A stretch of DNA of 39,049 nucleotides from CAZDDI01 sp964504195 (GCA_964504195.1 CAZDDI010000040.1:1-39049), one strand, 5' to 3'. Numbered from the stretch's first letter, positions 1 to 8,761 are shown. Notes: generated from the letters alone by a model not told the origin. Numbers and translations: made by a program.

Positions 1-89
1 TGGTTGCTGGTTGCTGGTTGCTGGTTACTGGTTGCTGGTTGCTGGTTGCTAGCTTCCAGTTTCCAGCTTCCAGTTTCCAGCTTCTAGTT
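1..89. repeat. Tandem microsatellite downstream of cas6e
   Basis: Positions 1-49 are seven copies of a 7-bp unit (TGGTTGC, one copy reading TGGTTAC). From about 51 a 14-bp unit (AGCTTCCAGTTTCC) repeats almost three times up to the cas6e stop. The array is cut by the window edge. It is not CRISPR-like, because the units are too short and there are no spacers. It occupies the place directly after cas6e where cas1 often follows in type I-E loci. Confidence 0.85.
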
Positions 90-767
90 TCAAGCAAGAG
101 CCAGGGAGAGCAGGCCGAAGCCGAAGCTTTTGCCGCTGCCGAGGCCGCTTTGGACGGTGCGCCAGAGGGCGTCGGGATCGGTGACTTGTAAGACGCCCTC
201 GAAGCGGACGGCGTGGAGGGTGAGTTTACGAAATTTGGGTTGCGCTGTGTCTGCTTCGCCCTCGGAGATCTCCGCTTTGGGTAAGGGTTGTCGCCCGTAG
301 GTATTACCCTCACCGGCGATGTGGAGCTGCACGATGCGGAAGCCGCCCTGTGCGCCCTTGCGTTCCAACCAGGCACGTTGCTCTTCCTCGCGGTAGAGAG
401 GATCGCGGCGGCCTTGTTTCTCACCCGGCGCGGAGTGTTTGATGGTGGGGTTGGCGCGCAGGCGGAAAGAGAGCTGCAGCTCCGGCGCGAAGGTGAGCGT
501 GAAGGGTTTGCTTTCCGGGGCTTGGAGCAGGTAGTGCGCCGCGCCCGGCTCGCCCAACCACGCCCAATCCGGCGCGGTGTGCGATTGGAGCAGCACGGTG
601 GGGACGCCGGTGCGCTCGTCCACGTCCACGCGGAAGAGCACACGCTCGCTGGCGGGGAGCTGTTCCGGGAAGGCGCGCAGCAGCGTGCGGTGCAGCTCGT
701 AAGGATTGGCGAGCTCGCGCTGCACGCGCCGCGTGCGCGGGTTCAGGGTCAGGCGGGAGAGGTACAT
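90..767 (-). CDS. cas6e: Type I-E CRISPR pre-crRNA endoribonuclease Cas6e (CasE/Cse3)
   Basis: A 225-residue RAMP-fold RNase that cuts pre-crRNA at the repeat hairpin and stays bound to the crRNA 3' end in Cascade. The N-terminus MYLSRLTLNP is typical. His26 in YELHRTLL matches the catalytic histidine of the family. A glycine-rich loop, GLGSGKSFGFGLL, lies near the C-terminus. The length is normal. The start is set by AGGAGG seven bases before the ATG, inside the 3' end of cas5e (19-bp overlap), which implies translational coupling. It is the last cas gene visible in the operon, and cas1 does not follow within the window. Identity is secure. Confidence 0.95.
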   Translation of the reverse strand: MYLSRLTLNPRTRRVQRELANPYELHRTLLRAFPEQLPASERVLFRVDVDERTGVPTVLLQSHTAPDWAWLGEPGAAHYLLQAPESKPFTLTFAPELQLSFRLRANPTIKHSAPGEKQGRRDPLYREEEQRAWLERKGAQGGFRIVQLHIAGEGNTYGRQPLPKAEISEGEADTAQPKFRKLTLHAVRFEGVLQVTDPDALWRTVQSGLGSGKSFGFGLLSLALA

Positions 768-1471
768 GGGGAGCCTCCTGCAGATAACTCTGATGGGTTT
801 ATGGGCTGGACTTGAACCGTAATTGACATATCGTATGTGTAGCGCGGCGCGTAAGTGTGGCGTGAGCGTGAGACGATTTCATCACGGCGACGCGCGCCGA
901 TAGGTTGATTGTTTGTCACCACCGCCCGCGCTTGAATGGTATGCGGTTCCACGTCCCAGCGATACCAGGGCTGTTGCTTGAGCGCGTCCTCCAACGAGGA
1001 ATAATCACCAAGCCCTGCAAAGGGCGGGCAAGATGCGGGGCAGGCTTTGCGACCCAGGTAGAGCGTCCAGATTGGATTTTGCACAGCCCAGGCTAATTGG
1101 TCAATCAACTCTGGCACAGCTTGTACTGCGACCAAAAACGATGCGTCACAAAGGTAGGCGCGGTGAGAAATCGCAGTTTCCGGTTCGCCCGTTTTGGCAT
1201 TACGTTTGATTTTGCCCTCGCTCATAATGCCACTAACAATGGTGTGGTAGTCCCACAATAGCGTGCCAGGCTGGTCACAACGCACGCCGACGCGAATTTG
1301 TTGCGAGAGCGCACGGAGATCTTCATCAGCGTTCCAGCCGAGGGCGCAGGCTAACAATCCCACCACACCGGATTTGGTAGGTTCGGGCGCAGTGTCGCGC
1401 ACGTCCCATTTGGCGCGTTCGCCCCAGGATTGCAAGGGGCCTTCCAGACGTAAAAATAACGTATTTGCCAT
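749..1471 (-). CDS. cas5e: Type I-E Cascade subunit Cas5e (CasD)
   Basis: A 240-residue Cas5 of the CasD type, which caps the 5' handle of the crRNA in Cascade. The start MANTLFLRLEGPLQSWG, with its PLQSWG motif, and the following KSGVVGLLACALGW are hallmarks of the family. I chose the ATG at 1471 over one 27 bases upstream, because GGAGG lies about six bases before it and the family normally begins here. This leaves a single base between the cas7e stop and the cas5e start. The 3' end overlaps cas6e. Nothing in the sequence suggests loss of function. Confidence 0.95.
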   Translation of the reverse strand: MANTLFLRLEGPLQSWGERAKWDVRDTAPEPTKSGVVGLLACALGWNADEDLRALSQQIRVGVRCDQPGTLLWDYHTIVSGIMSEGKIKRNAKTGEPETAISHRAYLCDASFLVAVQAVPELIDQLAWAVQNPIWTLYLGRKACPASCPPFAGLGDYSSLEDALKQQPWYRWDVEPHTIQARAVVTNNQPIGARRRDEIVSRSRHTYAPRYTYDMSITVQVQPINPSELSAGGSPCTSPA

Positions 1472-1472
1472 C

Positions 1473-2630
1473 TTAGCCCTCCGAGAGTTGTTGCTCAAGC
1501 CACGTTTGCAAATCCTCCAACGAGGCGCACTCTTCCGCGCCCGGCAAAGTGTAATCCTGAATGGCGACTAGCGCACGCTTATCAGAGGTCAGCCCATAAG
1601 CGCGCCCGACGCGGGTGAGATAATCGGCAAGTTTGGCGACAGAATCGTCCATCACCGTTTGCTCATACCCCTGGCGCGCCGGCTTGATAAACGCATTCGC
1701 ATAGTTGACCGGTAGGTTTTTCTCACGCACTTCTATCAAAACCACATCAGGCAGGCAGTGCGCGGCGAAGGTGTTTTGCTTTCCGGTCGGTTGCGCCGTC
1801 GCCGCCGCCTGTACCAACGCCAGCACCGCTCTCCGCGCCACGGCGATATCTCCACCGAGGTTCTCGATCAATTGCTCCCAATGTACGTTGATGTATTTAT
1901 AGTAGGTGGAGCAGTTGTATTCTATGTCGCCAATCATCCCTGCGCCGGATTCGCCGGAAAGGTCGTCTACAGCGGTGTAATAGTCAAATTCCTCAGCCAG
2001 CGCGTTGGTAGAGAGCGCGTGGGCAACCTGCACAGCCGCCTGCATATCTTCAAACGCTTCGGAAGTGGTCATCCGGCCAAACATCGCCACATCCACCGAG
2101 CGCGGAACGCTGGATCCGAGGGCTTTGGTGATGTCGGCAATTTTGACCTTCGCCCATTTTTTGCTGTCGCCATACTGCTGATAGAGGTCTAACAGTTTTT
2201 CAGCCAGTGAATGCACTTCATCCATACCCATGAAAATCAATTGTTTGGTTCCGCTTCCCGCAGCAGTTTCGGCATCAGTAGCTTCGCTCTCTTCTTCGCC
2301 CGTTGTTTCTTCATCTTTGCGCTTGGTGGATTCGCGCCCAATTTCGGAGGCGCGCGCCACAATTGCGGAAATGGTTGTGGGGTCGGCATTCAAGTCTTGC
2401 AAGGCTTTTTCAAGCAATTGCGGCAGTTGCTTGGTGCGCACGGCCAGCAAATTATCTTTAACAAACGCCTCGGCGAAAGCCGCTGACTTGCGCATACTAC
2501 GCTTGAGGCACTGGCTGGAGATGCGGCCACGCCGCACGCCGCCAAAGAGTGCGTCTTTAGGAGAACCGGTATCATCACGGTTCAGGTTTGCGGGACTGTA
2601 ATTCTGCAACAAATGGATTTGGATCAACAT
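1473..2630 (-). CDS. cas7e: Type I-E Cascade backbone subunit Cas7e (CasC/Cse4)
   Basis: A 385-residue Cas7e, the RAMP protein that polymerises (six copies in known I-E Cascades) along the crRNA spacer. The start MLIQIHLLQNYSPANLNRDD and the following segments GSPKDALFGGVRRGRISSQ and CLKRSMR are diagnostic. Residues about 101-127 form a highly acidic, low-complexity stretch (KRKDEETTGEEESEA), probably a surface loop inserted in the thumb region. The ATG at 2630 has AAGGAG six bases upstream; an in-frame upstream start lacks family similarity. It is preceded by a 79-bp gap with two hairpins, the only real gap in the cas gene run. Confidence 0.95.
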   Translation of the reverse strand: MLIQIHLLQNYSPANLNRDDTGSPKDALFGGVRRGRISSQCLKRSMRKSAAFAEAFVKDNLLAVRTKQLPQLLEKALQDLNADPTTISAIVARASEIGRESTKRKDEETTGEEESEATDAETAAGSGTKQLIFMGMDEVHSLAEKLLDLYQQYGDSKKWAKVKIADITKALGSSVPRSVDVAMFGRMTTSEAFEDMQAAVQVAHALSTNALAEEFDYYTAVDDLSGESGAGMIGDIEYNCSTYYKYINVHWEQLIENLGGDIAVARRAVLALVQAAATAQPTGKQNTFAAHCLPDVVLIEVREKNLPVNYANAFIKPARQGYEQTVMDDSVAKLADYLTRVGRAYGLTSDKRALVAIQDYTLPGAEECASLEDLQTWLEQQLSEG

Positions 2631-2670
2631 AGCAAGCTCCTTTTTGAAATTAGATTGGTTTTTAAGGTAG

Positions 2671-2710
2671 GACAAGCCGCTGGCTTGTCACGCAAGCTGG
2701 AGGCTTGCGT
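2671..2710 (-). repeat. Two tandem hairpins between cse2 and cas7e
   Basis: The gap between cse2 and cas7e contains two perfect 8-bp stems back to back. One is GACAAGCC/GGCTTGTC (2671-2678 with 2682-2689, 3-base loop). The other is ACGCAAGC/GCTTGCGT (2690-2697 with 2703-2710, 5-base loop); its last base is the first base (forward strand) of the cse2 stop codon. No T-run follows on the minus strand, so they do not look like a strong terminator. They may be REP-type palindromes or mRNA stabilising/processing structures. Confidence 0.75.
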
Positions 2711-3195
2711 TACTTCTGCGCTTCAGCAAAATACGACCTGGCCCAGCGTTGTTGCACTTTACGGCCAGGCGCATTCCACCATAGCAAATCGGATAGCAGC
2801 AGCGGCCAATTCACTTTGACGCGATTGGATTGCAAGAAGTGAATCGCCTGCCGGAGACGAAACGGCAATTGGTTTCTATCAGCATCGAGTAGAATCTCTA
2901 CGCGCCGATCCAGGCCGCTTTTGTTGCTCACGCTCTGCGCGCGCCGCAATGTGTGACCTAAATTGCCCGCGCTGCCAGCTTCGGCAATTGGGTAGAGTGT
3001 GGCAACCAGGAAATAGGTCTCAACCTCGTACTCGGACAATCCTGGCGGTAACAGGTGATAAAAAGAACTCACGTTGCGGGCTTCCGCCAGAGTCCGTCCG
3101 GCATTGCGTTTGAGCCGCGCCCGGTCGCCCGGCTTGAGTTGCGCCAACCGGTCAATAAACAGCTGCACTTGCGGGGAAATCGTCGGTTCATTCAT
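2710..3195 (-). CDS. cse2: Type I-E Cascade small subunit Cse2 (CasB)
   Basis: A 161-residue, mostly helical and basic protein matching the Cse2/CasB small subunit, which forms the inner belly dimer and helps hold the displaced DNA strand. Recognisable elements are PGDRARLKRNAGRTLAEA, the Tyr/Leu-rich segment YEVETYFLVATLYP, and a C-terminal block around FRLRQAIHFLQSNRVKVNW. The start at 3195 has AAAGGAG seven bases upstream; four bases separate it from the cse1 stop. Position between cse1 and cas7e is canonical. Confidence 0.92.
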   Translation of the reverse strand: MNEPTISPQVQLFIDRLAQLKPGDRARLKRNAGRTLAEARNVSSFYHLLPPGLSEYEVETYFLVATLYPIAEAGSAGNLGHTLRRAQSVSNKSGLDRRVEILLDADRNQLPFRLRQAIHFLQSNRVKVNWPLLLSDLLWWNAPGRKVQQRWARSYFAEAQK

Positions 3196-3199
3196 ACGG

Positions 3200-4819
3200 T
3201 TACTCCTTTCCTGAATTTGACCCGATTTGAAATTTCTTACGTTTGACATTCAACATAAACCGGCAGCGATCTTCGCCCTGCACCCGCTGCCGCAAACTCG
3301 CGGCGTCGTCGCCGATGCTGTCGGCGGCCTGCTTGAAGGCTTGCATAGCTGTTGCAACAACGGTATCAGCCCAACAGCCGGTTTCCGGCATCCGTGCGGC
3401 CGGCGTTTCGGCTGCGCCTAACGCCAGCATATAGAAGCGGAAGGGTTCGGCTAAAGCGCTCCAATAGGCTTCACTCATTTGCCACTTGAGATGCTGGTTA
3501 CGCTCGGTTTTCTTGAATTTGCCGCCGAAATGTTGTTGGAATACAGCCATGAGTTCTTTTTCGCAGTCTTCAGCAAATTCCAATGCCTGGCTGATATGAT
3601 ATGCAACATCTGCATCTCTGAGTACGACTGGCGGCACTTCAAAACCAGCGTCAATCCACTCGAAAAATTTCGGCTGCCCTAGCCGCGTGCGTGGAGCGAT
3701 ACAACGTACAGGATAGATAGGCCAATCTATTGCTAGATCTAGATCAACTATTTGATCCAGTACCCGCGGACGCAAAGCCGCCTTGTTTCCTTTGGATTGC
3801 GATACTAACAGTCCTACAAACTCACGCCACAGTGCCTTGCTAACTTGAGGTTTACCAGATTGAGATTTACCAGCTTGGGAGCGAATGGGAACCGGCTTTT
3901 TGTCACCACTTTGACGATAAGCGACGAAGGGATCCTGCCAGAATTGTGTCGCTTTCGCCTCATTGGAGCGACACTCTCCGGCCTCAAAAAACATTACTCG
4001 GATGCCCCACTGACTATTTTCGCCGCAGCGGGTGCAAGGGCCGGTTGGCACTTCAGGAATCAAGCGCACGCGGCGGGCCGGGAACGTAAGGCTGTACAGA
4101 TAGCCGATGTCTTCTACGTCACCGGAAGTCACAACCGGCGCATGTTCCCACCAGGGCGTGTCGCTTTGCGCGCGGACAACGGGTTGATAATCCGGCAACA
4201 ACACTGAAGCAATCAGGCTTTGGTAGAGCGTTGCGCCGCCGGGCAGCATATAGAGGGGCGGTTCGCCATTGATAGAAGGTTTCAAGCCGCGTCCGCCTGA
4301 AGTGATGAACATTGGAATCGTCACCAAGCCCCGCGCCGCGCAAACCGGGCAAAATTGCTCATCCATTTCACGCCCGTGCCGGTAATGTTGCAATGCCGTG
4401 CTGCGCGAAGTTTCCACCGTCAACTGCGAGACGCTTTTGAGTTTGCTTTGCTCGGCTTTGCCTGGATGCAGTGGCAAATCGGCGCTTTGGAAGAAAGGGG
4501 CTGTTTCCGAGAAGAGATCAAACCGGTCAGCATAGCGCGCGCCAAACGCCGCCACCCTGTCAGCCGGAAAACCATCCGCGTGCCACAATGCTTTCAAATC
4601 ATTGGGGCGTTGCGGATTACAGATGGCCTGCGCGATGGCGGTCAGCAGACGGTGTATCCCTGCAATCACCAACGGCGATGAGTCATACAGTGCAACGAAT
4701 TCTTGCGCTCGCTGTAGCGTATCGGCCAGCCCCAGGCGGTCCACACCACCGTCGGGCCGCTCCAACGTAATCCAGGGAGCAGTCCACAGATTAAAATGAG
4801 GGTCTTGAGATTCAAGCAT
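3200..4819 (-). CDS. casA: Type I-E Cascade large subunit Cse1 (CasA/Cas8e)
   Basis: A 539-residue large subunit that recognises the PAM and recruits Cas3. The N-terminus (HFNLWTAPWITLERPDGG) and the segment DRFDLFSETAPFFQ, which precedes the PAM-sensing region in this family, are clear. Two CxxC pairs, C157/C160 (FCPVCAARG) and C262/C265 (PCTRCGENSQ), are spaced to bind one zinc ion. The C-terminal four-helix bundle is intact (for example AYWSALAEPFRFYMLALG). The ATG at 4819 has AAAGGAG eight bases upstream, and only two bases separate it from the upstream gene's stop. Length is typical. Confidence 0.94.
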   Translation of the reverse strand: MLESQDPHFNLWTAPWITLERPDGGVDRLGLADTLQRAQEFVALYDSSPLVIAGIHRLLTAIAQAICNPQRPNDLKALWHADGFPADRVAAFGARYADRFDLFSETAPFFQSADLPLHPGKAEQSKLKSVSQLTVETSRSTALQHYRHGREMDEQFCPVCAARGLVTIPMFITSGGRGLKPSINGEPPLYMLPGGATLYQSLIASVLLPDYQPVVRAQSDTPWWEHAPVVTSGDVEDIGYLYSLTFPARRVRLIPEVPTGPCTRCGENSQWGIRVMFFEAGECRSNEAKATQFWQDPFVAYRQSGDKKPVPIRSQAGKSQSGKPQVSKALWREFVGLLVSQSKGNKAALRPRVLDQIVDLDLAIDWPIYPVRCIAPRTRLGQPKFFEWIDAGFEVPPVVLRDADVAYHISQALEFAEDCEKELMAVFQQHFGGKFKKTERNQHLKWQMSEAYWSALAEPFRFYMLALGAAETPAARMPETGCWADTVVATAMQAFKQAADSIGDDAASLRQRVQGEDRCRFMLNVKRKKFQIGSNSGKE

Positions 4820-4821
4820 AC

Positions 4822-7800
4822 TTACGCTCCTTTCTTGCGAATTTGCAACCCAAGTTTATCGTCTAAGTGTACTTCCAACACCCCTTTTTGCAAAGGTAAT
4901 TCGGCCATGCCATCGGTCAACCACAGCGGCAGGCAGTCTTTCAATAGCGCCGACCGGGTAAACAGCGCGGGCAGTTCTGATTTTTGCGCCTTGAGCGCGG
5001 AGACCGCATCGTGGTGACTGATGCGCAACTGTCGGCGCAACAATTCCAACTGCACTTCACGCGGCGCAGCCTGATTGAGCGCAACTTGAGGGCCACCTGC
5101 CCAACCCCAAGCCATAGTATCCCGCCGTTCCAATGGAATCACGGTGACGCTCTCTGCGCCCAAGCGCGTCTTGCCCACAATCCACGCGGCGCTGGTCTCA
5201 CTTTCTTCAAACGTGAGGCGGTTCATTCGGGAAGAGAACGCCCATTCAGAGTCCGGTTCCGGCAGCAAGCGAATGTTGGCTTCGCCCACGGCGTCTTTTT
5301 CTTTGCGCCCAAGTTGTTGCCATTCTGCAAAGAAGAGATGGTCAGCAGCAGGGCTTATGCCATAGACAGCTTCCACCAACAGGCGATAGTCGCGCGGCAG
5401 GACAATTTCAGCGCAGTCGGCAAGCGTAGCCCAGGTTTGGAGCAACAAAAAGGGTGCGTACACCCACCGGTCGGGGTCTAATGAGGGCCGGTTTTCTGCC
5501 GTCAGCGGTGCGTTAATCCACAAGCGGGGGGTCGGGTGTGTGGACGGGCGCGCGCGGGTGTGGCGATGCAATCGGCCTGCGCGTTGCAAAAGCAAATCCA
5601 CCGGCGCCAGGTCGGAAACCAGCGCATCGAAATCTAGATCGAGGCTTTGCTCCAAAACTTGTGTGCCAATGATAATCCCCTGCGCCGGACGCCGGGTTTT
5701 ATCATCTGGCGGACCGTATTTCTCACGGAGCGCAGTTTCGCGGCGCTCGCGCTCACACAGCGGCAATTGCGCGTGGAGCAACATACAGTCTATTTCAGGG
5801 TCGGCCAGACGCTCTACTGCTTCAAAGATTTCCTGGGCGCGACGCACGGTATTGGTCATCCAGCAAACGCAGCCGCCCTGGGAGGCTTGCTCTAACAGCC
5901 AACGCGCTTTATTTTCGGCTTCTTCATCACTCCAACGTAGCCAATCCAACTGTAAAATACGTTTTGCTTGCATCGCGGGCGGTTCGGCGTGATACGGTTC
6001 ACCAGCACCGAAGACCCACAACGCCGGATAGTCTCGCGCCGCAACTGCGTCGCCTGTTTCCACCCCATAAGCCCGTGCTAAAGCCGCACGGCGCGCTTGC
6101 GGCAGCGTCGCCGAGAGCAAGATGACCGAGGCATCCAACGCGCGTAACCAGCGTAGCAACGATTCAATGATGGTGGTCATATAGGTATCGTAAGCATGAA
6201 CCTCATCCAGAATGACCACTTTGCCCGCCAGCCCAATCATCCGCAATGCCGTATGTTTGACATTGAGTGTTGCCAATTCTGCCTGGTCAATCGTGCCGAC
6301 GCCAAACGGGGCCAATAAAGCGCGTTTTTTAGGGCCGAACCATTCCAGAGCGGCTTCCTGATGTTCATCAGTAGCATCTTCAAGCGGTTCTGGCCGCAAA
6401 TCATCCTCTACTAGAAATGCCTGCCCGTGAATCAGCTTGACTTGCGTCTCCAGTCCCAGCCGGTCGTGCAGGTGCGTTTGCAACCGGATAAACATTTGAT
6501 TGCTAGTCGCAGTGGTGGGCAGCGCATAATACATTTCGTCCGAGCCGCGCGCTTGTGCGATGCGATGCGCCAGTGCCAAAGCCGCTTCAGTTTTCCCTTC
6601 TCCGGTGGGGGCTTCCAGAATTGCCAAACACGGCTCGGTGAGTATGTCGGCTGGAATATCATCAATCGCAGTTTGCAGTGGACGCGGCGGTTGTTTATCC
6701 GGGAACAGTTCGGCAAACCGCGTTGGCGTGGGACTGCTGGAAGCGGCGAAAAAGCCAGCAGCAGTAACAGCCGCGTGCGCCTGCTGCTGGCTATCCGAGA
6801 AATAGTCTTCCACACTGGTGTCCGGGCGCGGAGAAAAGTGTTTGCCGTCCGAGCCTAACCAGTCGCAGAGAATAGTAAAACCTGTGAGCGCCATAATCGC
6901 AGCTGAGATATTCGATGGTGTAGGCCATTTGGCCGGTTGGTTCAGCAGTAATTGTGATTTCAGGACAGAAATAGCCGTGGTGCGTAATTCACGCCACTCA
7001 GCTGGCTCATAGGTTTTGAGATAATGGCGTGCTGACTTTACCGGGTCATTGCCTGAAAATTTACCGTGGTGGCTACCAATCATCTCAGCGATGGTATCAC
7101 GCAAGGTTTCTGGAATCCCCCAACCGTCCACAAGTTCAAGGAAACTAACCTGTCCAAGAGTGGAATGATGATGGTCGCCAAAATCTCCAAAGCTGAAACC
7201 TTGTTGTTTAAGCCGTGTTTTCTGCGCCGGTCTGGCGCATTGAAAGGGCGGAGAAATTTTGCCTAAGTCGTGTAAGGCAAGGAAATAGGGCAACCATTCA
7301 TACAACGTTTCGGCTTCTGCGCCCAAGGCGCGCGCCAGCACTTGTCGCCAACGCGGCGAGGCCGGTTCCTGCAGCAAAGTCTGAGCCACATAGCCCACAT
7401 CCAGCAAGTGGAACAATGCGGGATGAAAGTCCTCAGTGCGCTTGCCAGTTTTTCCCCAACATTGAAGTAGACGCTCTACATTAGGGTTTTTAGGAGTGTT
7501 GCCCACCCCATACACCTTCGCCATCCGCCGCACCTCCTTCACCACGGCCTCGCGCAACCACGCCGGCTCCAGCACCTCGCAACTGCTGCCCCACCCGCGG
7601 ATCCACGGGAGCATCTCGCGCGGCTCGGCGACCAGGGCCTCCCAGATGCAGCCGCCATCGGGCGTTTCGACCAACGGTTTTTGCTGGGGATGCCAGATGC
7701 TCTCTTTGAGCCGGGTGATGGCTGCGCTGCCGGTGAATTTGAGCCGCACAGTGACCGGTTCTTGTTGATTCGTCCAAATGCCCCAAGCGAAGCGTAACAA

Positions 7801-8484
7801 CTCTTGTTCATCAAAGGTTTCGGGAATCGTGAACGGCGCGGCGCTGAGATGCGCATCCTGGATGCGTTCCACGCTGAAGGTGGTGAGAGCGTCAAACACA
7901 TCGCTGTACCCGATCACATAGATCGCGTCGCTCCAGATAGAAGGTTCAATGAGATAGGGTCTGAACAAATGCGTGGTGGGCCGGTCGGCGCGAAGTCCCT
8001 GGTAGGTGAGACGCACCTGGATGTGCTCGGCCCAGCCGCGCGTCAGAGTTTCCAGAATGCGCACCCGTTCGGGACGCGGCGGTTGCTGCTCTAGTGAGGT
8101 TGCTGCATGCACCAGGTGTTCCGTCATCGGCTCCTTGAGCGCCATCGCCAGTTTCTCCAATGCGCTAACCACATGGGTTTGATAAGTGCGCGTGTGCCGC
8201 GACATGCGCCGCGCCGCCAGATACAGGGCTAACGCCTCGGTCAGATTGAGGCGCACGGCTGAGATATATTTCATCCGGTCAACGGTGTATTTCCCGGTCT
8301 CCACTTCTTGCAGCGGTACTTCGCACTCCAACTCGGTGCGATCCCGGAAAATAGTGGTACGGTCTACGCCAAAGCGTTCCGCCAATTCCATATCACTCAA
8401 CCCCTCGCGATGTTGAAAATACAGACGTTCCATTTCCCGCAGGCGCTCTGATTTCTTCATTCCCCGGCCCATAGTCCCTCCCAA
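4822..8484 (-). CDS. cas3: WYL-domain regulator fused to CRISPR nuclease-helicase Cas3
   Basis: One continuous 1220-codon frame. Residues 12-65 form an HTH of the DeoR/HTH_11 type (LSDMELAERFGVDRTTIFRD). Residues about 135-215 are a WYL domain (SDAIYVIGYSD, with IYV in place of W-Y-L). Residues about 240-325 are the WYL C-terminal extension. From about 336 a complete Cas3 follows: HD nuclease with H405/D406 (LHDLGK) and paired histidines at 438-440 and 472-473; Walker A APTGEGKT 625-632; DEVH 760-763; SAT 791-793; motif VI QRAGRLHRH 967-975; C-terminal domain to 1220. The join (KVYGVGNTPKNPNVERLLQCW) falls where stand-alone WYL proteins end and has no Met. A strong SD (GGGAGGG) precedes the start. 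Cas3 degrades DNA marked by Cascade. The regulator portion suggests a sensor or autoregulator in the same chain; that role is inference. Confidence 0.93.
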   Translation of the reverse strand: MGGTMGRGMKKSERLREMERLYFQHREGLSDMELAERFGVDRTTIFRDRTELECEVPLQEVETGKYTVDRMKYISAVRLNLTEALALYLAARRMSRHTRTYQTHVVSALEKLAMALKEPMTEHLVHAATSLEQQPPRPERVRILETLTRGWAEHIQVRLTYQGLRADRPTTHLFRPYLIEPSIWSDAIYVIGYSDVFDALTTFSVERIQDAHLSAAPFTIPETFDEQELLRFAWGIWTNQQEPVTVRLKFTGSAAITRLKESIWHPQQKPLVETPDGGCIWEALVAEPREMLPWIRGWGSSCEVLEPAWLREAVVKEVRRMAKVYGVGNTPKNPNVERLLQCWGKTGKRTEDFHPALFHLLDVGYVAQTLLQEPASPRWRQVLARALGAEAETLYEWLPYFLALHDLGKISPPFQCARPAQKTRLKQQGFSFGDFGDHHHSTLGQVSFLELVDGWGIPETLRDTIAEMIGSHHGKFSGNDPVKSARHYLKTYEPAEWRELRTTAISVLKSQLLLNQPAKWPTPSNISAAIMALTGFTILCDWLGSDGKHFSPRPDTSVEDYFSDSQQQAHAAVTAAGFFAASSSPTPTRFAELFPDKQPPRPLQTAIDDIPADILTEPCLAILEAPTGEGKTEAALALAHRIAQARGSDEMYYALPTTATSNQMFIRLQTHLHDRLGLETQVKLIHGQAFLVEDDLRPEPLEDATDEHQEAALEWFGPKKRALLAPFGVGTIDQAELATLNVKHTALRMIGLAGKVVILDEVHAYDTYMTTIIESLLRWLRALDASVILLSATLPQARRAALARAYGVETGDAVAARDYPALWVFGAGEPYHAEPPAMQAKRILQLDWLRWSDEEAENKARWLLEQASQGGCVCWMTNTVRRAQEIFEAVERLADPEIDCMLLHAQLPLCERERRETALREKYGPPDDKTRRPAQGIIIGTQVLEQSLDLDFDALVSDLAPVDLLLQRAGRLHRHTRARPSTHPTPRLWINAPLTAENRPSLDPDRWVYAPFLLLQTWATLADCAEIVLPRDYRLLVEAVYGISPAADHLFFAEWQQLGRKEKDAVGEANIRLLPEPDSEWAFSSRMNRLTFEESETSAAWIVGKTRLGAESVTVIPLERRDTMAWGWAGGPQVALNQAAPREVQLELLRRQLRISHHDAVSALKAQKSELPALFTRSALLKDCLPLWLTDGMAELPLQKGVLEVHLDDKLGLQIRKKGA

Positions 8485-8502
8485 ATCATTCGATTATTCA
8501 TC

Positions 8503-8536
8503 AGTATACTGCATTTTGTTGTAAAATCCCGCAACA
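8503..8536 (-). promoter_or_regulatory. Putative promoter and operator of the cas operon
   Basis: On the minus strand a -10-like TATACT lies at 8503-8508, about 20 bases before the wyl-cas3 start. Just upstream, 8517-8536, is a dyad TGTTG-N10-CAACA overlapping the spacer and -35 area. No good -35 hexamer is visible, consistent with a promoter needing an activator or being controlled by the neighbouring HTH proteins. This is a by-eye assignment. Confidence 0.4.
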
Positions 8537-8551
8537 CCGACGCGCGAAATT

Positions 8552-8761
8552 TCACTTTTGCTTCCCAAACGGCCACAAGCCGCCGCGCTCATCCTCACTG
8601 TAAAGATAGCCGGCCTCTTCCAGGCTCGGCAATCGCCGGGTGATCGTCGAACGGGACACGCTCAACTCCCTGGCAATCTCTGCCGGACGAATCCCCGGCT
8701 GTTGCTCGATGACCTGATCCATCTCCTCAAACTCCGCGTGCTTCTTGCTCCAGAACGGCAT
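8552..8761 (-). CDS. Small winged-helix DNA-binding protein upstream of cas3
   Basis: A 69-residue protein made almost entirely of one HTH: residues 13-35 carry MDQVIEQQPGIRPAEIAREL, the recognition region is SVSRSTITRRLPSLEEAGYL, and a short wing follows (SEDERGGLWPFGK). It resembles the winged-helix domains used by MarR/LexA/BirA-type regulators but has no effector domain. The start at 8761 has GGAGG seven bases upstream; a longer frame to 8887 lacks an RBS and runs into a repeat. It ends 67 bp before the WYL-Cas3 gene on the same strand, so it may regulate or be cotranscribed with the cas operon. The role is inferred from position only. Confidence 0.75.
   Translation of the reverse strand: MPFWSKKHAEFEEMDQVIEQQPGIRPAEIARELSVSRSTITRRLPSLEEAGYLYSEDERGGLWPFGKQK

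Noticed and set aside
1..89. CRISPR array next to the cas genes
   Set aside because: The repeat units are 7 and 14 bp, contiguous and without spacers.
6432..6815. Frames on both strands inside cas3 as separate small genes
   Set aside because: They are shadows of the continuous cas3 frame, with no RBS and no family similarity.
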